Assembly: GCF_020171655.1 (NCBI RefSeq)
Contig: NZ_JAIVAC010000002.1
Coordinates: forward strand, 62,001 to 126,000
Source: Exiguobacterium aestuarii
Lineage (GTDB): Bacteria > Bacillota > Bacilli > Exiguobacteriales > Exiguobacteriaceae
DNA length: 64,000 nt
Reading direction: 5' to 3'
How positions within the stretch are numbered: position 1 is the stretch's first letter; the number at the start of each line of letters is the position of its first letter. Positions 62,294 to 64,000 of this stretch are shown here, piece by piece. The notes under the pieces were generated by a model, which was given only the letters and a program-made list of their open reading frames with translations, made no database searches and was not told the DNA's origin. Made by a program: the position numbers and the translations under genes.

Positions 62294-62576
62294 TCTCTGT
62301 TGACGGGAGTACCCGTTTTTCTAATAAAAATGGTCCGAATGGGATGACGGATGCCATGACGGCAAGCGTCAGCACTTTGAAGCCCCAACGGAAGCGCCAC
62401 GCCATGTACATGGCCGCAAGTACGTAGGCCACAAACAAGAAACCGTGCGCTGCGCCGACAATACTGACCGCGAGTGGAATACCCGCCATATACTTCAATG
62501 GCATCGCGATAAACAGTAACAACAAGAAGGACACACCTTCTGTGTAGCCAAGCCATTTAAAATGAGTCGTAGTCAT
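62280..62576 (-). CDS. DUF3817 family membrane protein (YdzA-like)
   Basis: 98 aa, three membrane helices. FKWLGYTEGVSFLLLLFIAMPLKY, here in outline, and GAAHGFLFVAYVL, then FGPFLLEK are the DUF3817 pattern: a small family of integral membrane proteins of unknown function in Bacillus and Actinobacteria. GGAGAACGC precedes the ATG. Confidence 0.88.
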   Translation of the reverse strand: MTTTHFKWLGYTEGVSFLLLLFIAMPLKYMAGIPLAVSIVGAAHGFLFVAYVLAAMYMAWRFRWGFKVLTLAVMASVIPFGPFLLEKRVLPSTEKTSN

Positions 62577-62656
62577 ATGCGTTCTCCTTTATCTCTGTAG
62601 GCTATATCTATCGTAGCCGAAACATGAGAGGTTTGTCACAGGAGAGTGCATAAAAG

Positions 62657-63163
62657 TTACGAAGCTATTTGACGATTTGGTGAACGATGCAATACTTTCG
62701 TTTCGACGAAGTTGCGAAGGAACAAACCGTCGACTCCGATTTTCCCTGCGTTATGTCCAGCAACCAAAATCAATACAGATACGATCAACATCGTTGGGTT
62801 CGTACTGACCGTTCCAGAGAGCAAGAAAGCCATGTTCATGACAAGCCCGAAGAACGCCGCGCTACGTGTGAGTGCACCGAGCAATAACCCTAACCCGACC
62901 AAAAATTCACCATAAGGAATGAGGATATCGAACAATCCAGCGTTTGGAATCGCAACGTTTTCTAAGAATGCAGCCCACCATCCTGCGACAGCTGGATGTT
63001 CTCCAGTCGCGAGTGTCACCGCGTTGTTTAAGAATCCCTCCGTTCCAAAGCCACCTGTGATTTTACCCCAACCTGCTGTTAACCAATGATAACCGAGCCA
63101 TACACGTAACACCGTCAAGATTGCCGTAGCGATGTTATGATTTTGCCAAAATTTCGTGAACAT
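62657..63163 (-). CDS. DoxX family membrane protein
   Basis: 168 aa, four membrane helices. LRVWLGYHWLTAGWGKI at the start and GEFLVGLGLLLGALTRSAAF in the middle are DoxX signatures; the terminal part is basic. DoxX proteins act in thiosulfate:quinone reduction or, in mycobacteria, in thiol-redox defence; the role in Bacilli is open. AAAGGGAGG precedes the ATG. An FNR/CRP-type palindrome lies 40-55 nt upstream. Confidence 0.88.
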   Translation of the reverse strand: MFTKFWQNHNIATAILTVLRVWLGYHWLTAGWGKITGGFGTEGFLNNAVTLATGEHPAVAGWWAAFLENVAIPNAGLFDILIPYGEFLVGLGLLLGALTRSAAFFGLVMNMAFLLSGTVSTNPTMLIVSVLILVAGHNAGKIGVDGLFLRNFVETKVLHRSPNRQIAS

Positions 63164-63202
63164 GATGATTCCTCCCTTTCAAGAAGTTGAATAAATGAAT
63201 AA

Positions 63203-63218
63203 TGTGATTACATTCACA
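63203..63218. promoter_or_regulatory. FNR/CRP-type box upstream of doxX
   Basis: TGTGATTACATTCACA fits TGTGA-N6-TCACA exactly. A weaker second site, TGTTCACCATTTCACA, lies at 63231-63246. Confidence 0.65.
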
Positions 63219-63312
63219 ATATATCACCTATGTTCACCATTTCACATATGTATTTTTGTTTGTTCATGATTCGTCCATATGTACGTCACACTCTATTCAC
63301 ATCCATCAAAAA

Positions 63313-63331
63313 GACGCCTACTTGAGGCGCC
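63313..63331 (-). terminator. Terminator of the general-stress flavin-fold gene
   Basis: GGCGCCT/AGGCGTC with one G-T pair, followed by TTTTTG on the minus strand. Confidence 0.8.
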
Positions 63332-63341
63332 TTTGAGGATT

Positions 63342-63755
63342 TTACAATGTCACTTCTTGAGGTGGCTGACCTTTCTTGTTCATCACGCGTATCGATTCCG
63401 GTTCGATTTTGAGGATGACAAGCTTTGGATCATCTGGTCCGTCGAACCAGCCCTCGAGTTTATCGTTCCATACTTTTTCTTTCATCGATTCATCATCTGA
63501 CACAGTCGCCTTCCCTAAGATTTCTAAGTAGGTGTCGCCGACCCCATCGCCATCATAACCAATCAAAATATGCGTATATGGATTCTTTTCTAATTCCTCT
63601 ACTTTATCTGTATCGTTCGAGGTTGCTGTATAAAGTGTGAAATCATCATGGAAAAATGTCATGTAACGACTATGTGGCTTCACCTTATACACTGTCGCCA
63701 TCGTCCCTACATTACTTGAATCTAGAATCTTTAATGCTGTTTCTTTTGCACTCAT
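63342..63755 (-). CDS. Pyridoxamine 5'-phosphate oxidase-like protein (general stress protein 26 family)
   Basis: 137 aa from ATG at 63755 after AAGGAGGAATT; the longer reading to 63854 starts inside a terminator. Split-barrel flavin fold: VGTMATVYKVKPHSRYMTFF at the start (in outline), then LYTATSNDTDKVEELEKNP and ILGKATVSDD. Like B. subtilis YdaG, a SigB-dependent stress protein. FMN or F420 binding is expected; substrate unknown. Confidence 0.88.
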   Translation of the reverse strand: MSAKETALKILDSSNVGTMATVYKVKPHSRYMTFFHDDFTLYTATSNDTDKVEELEKNPYTHILIGYDGDGVGDTYLEILGKATVSDDESMKEKVWNDKLEGWFDGPDDPKLVILKIEPESIRVMNKKGQPPQEVTL

Positions 63756-63825
63756 TCCGAATTCCTCCTTCATGGATTGTCGCTCGTATACTGTTCCCTC
63801 AAACCACACGATTAAACACAAAAAA

Positions 63826-63849
63826 ACCTGCTCGCCGATGCGAGCAGGT
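63826..63849 (-). terminator. Terminator of the cold-shock gene
   Basis: ACCTGCTCG with its complement, then TTTTTTTG on the minus strand. Confidence 0.9.
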
Positions 63850-63872
63850 ATCATATTCCTTAGAAAGGAAGA

Positions 63873-64000
63873 TTAGATTTTTTCAACGTTAGAAGCTTGT
63901 GGTCCACGAGCTCCGTCTGTGATTTCGAAAGTTACTTCTTGGCCTTCTTCAAGTGTTTTGAAGCCGTCGCCTTGGATTGCTGAGAAGTGTACGAATACGT
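63873..64000 (-). CDS. csp: Cold-shock protein (CspA family), C-terminal part, gene continues past the window
   Basis: The last 41 residues are visible: [20 protein letters not shown] with the RNP2 motif (VFVHF), then [20 protein letters not shown] and I. This is the standard end of the about 66-aa cold-shock/RNA chaperone proteins (CspB/CspD). The start lies beyond the window edge. Single gene, with its own terminator. Confidence 0.95.
   Translation of the reverse strand, partial: VFVHFSAIQGDGFKTLEEGQEVTFEITDGARGPQASNVEKI

Overview
The window looks like a chromosomal segment of a low-to-mid GC member of the Bacillota, most likely Exiguobacterium or a close relative. This rests on the gene set (bacillithiol enzyme BshB2 with YojF, LutABC lactate oxidation, Mn-dependent pyrophosphatase, YneR, YkpA-type ABC-F, PadR/DUF4097 pair), on strong AGGAGG-type ribosome binding sites, and on T-box, purine and preQ1 leaders. 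The genus call is recall of protein similarity, not a search. No rRNA, tRNA, prophage or CRISPR array was seen.

Layout. 0-5 kb: end of motA, motB, then a reverse operon of response regulator, histidine kinase, a DUF1499 protein and a flavin disulfide-type oxidoreductase. 5-13 kb: HAD phosphatase and esterase, phenylalanine hydroxylase under a tyrosine-type T-box, uracil-DNA glycosylase, an MhqR-like regulator with an azoreductase, a lipid kinase and an acetyltransferase that seems to start at ATC. 13-25 kb: CBS-ACT protein, pdxK, yojF-bshB2, uppP, an MFS gene broken by a nonsense codon, DJ-1 and 3-methyladenine glycosylase genes, NhaC antiporter, and the queCDEF queuosine-precursor operon behind a preQ1 riboswitch. 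24.5-25.1 kb is a non-coding inverted-repeat element. 25-36 kb: small membrane and acetyltransferase genes, TrmH, a glucose-type PTS permease behind three phased operators, nuclease, transporters, and xpt-pbuX under a guanine riboswitch.

36-45 kb: NAD-binding protein, ABC-F ATPase, DUF418 protein, a three-gene ABC exporter, ppaC, small genes and a LacI regulator. 45-54 kb: a pbuG-type purine permease whose promoter is flanked by two PurR boxes, lutABC, a PadR-DUF4097 pair, a CHASE3-like histidine kinase and glucose dehydrogenase. 54-64 kb: CNNM/CorC membrane protein, a 5'-3' exonuclease with a structured leader, divergent catE/CatR-like genes, an S66 peptidase carrying a DnaA-box cluster at its start, a TPR regulator divergent from an MFS exporter with twin operators, DoxX behind an FNR/CRP-type palindrome, a general-stress flavin-fold protein and the end of a cold-shock gene.

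Themes: purine uptake and salvage (xpt-pbuX, pbuG-type, an NCS2 permease), thiol and quinone stress (YojF-BshB2, AzoR-MhqR, CatE-CatR), and RNA-level control (T-box, preQ1, guanine). The observations most worth checking are the DnaA-box cluster, the structured inverted repeats whose two copies show compensatory base changes, the PurR boxes flanking the pbuG promoter, the 22-bp-phased operators and the ATC start codon. Everything here was read by eye; no alignment or folding program was run.
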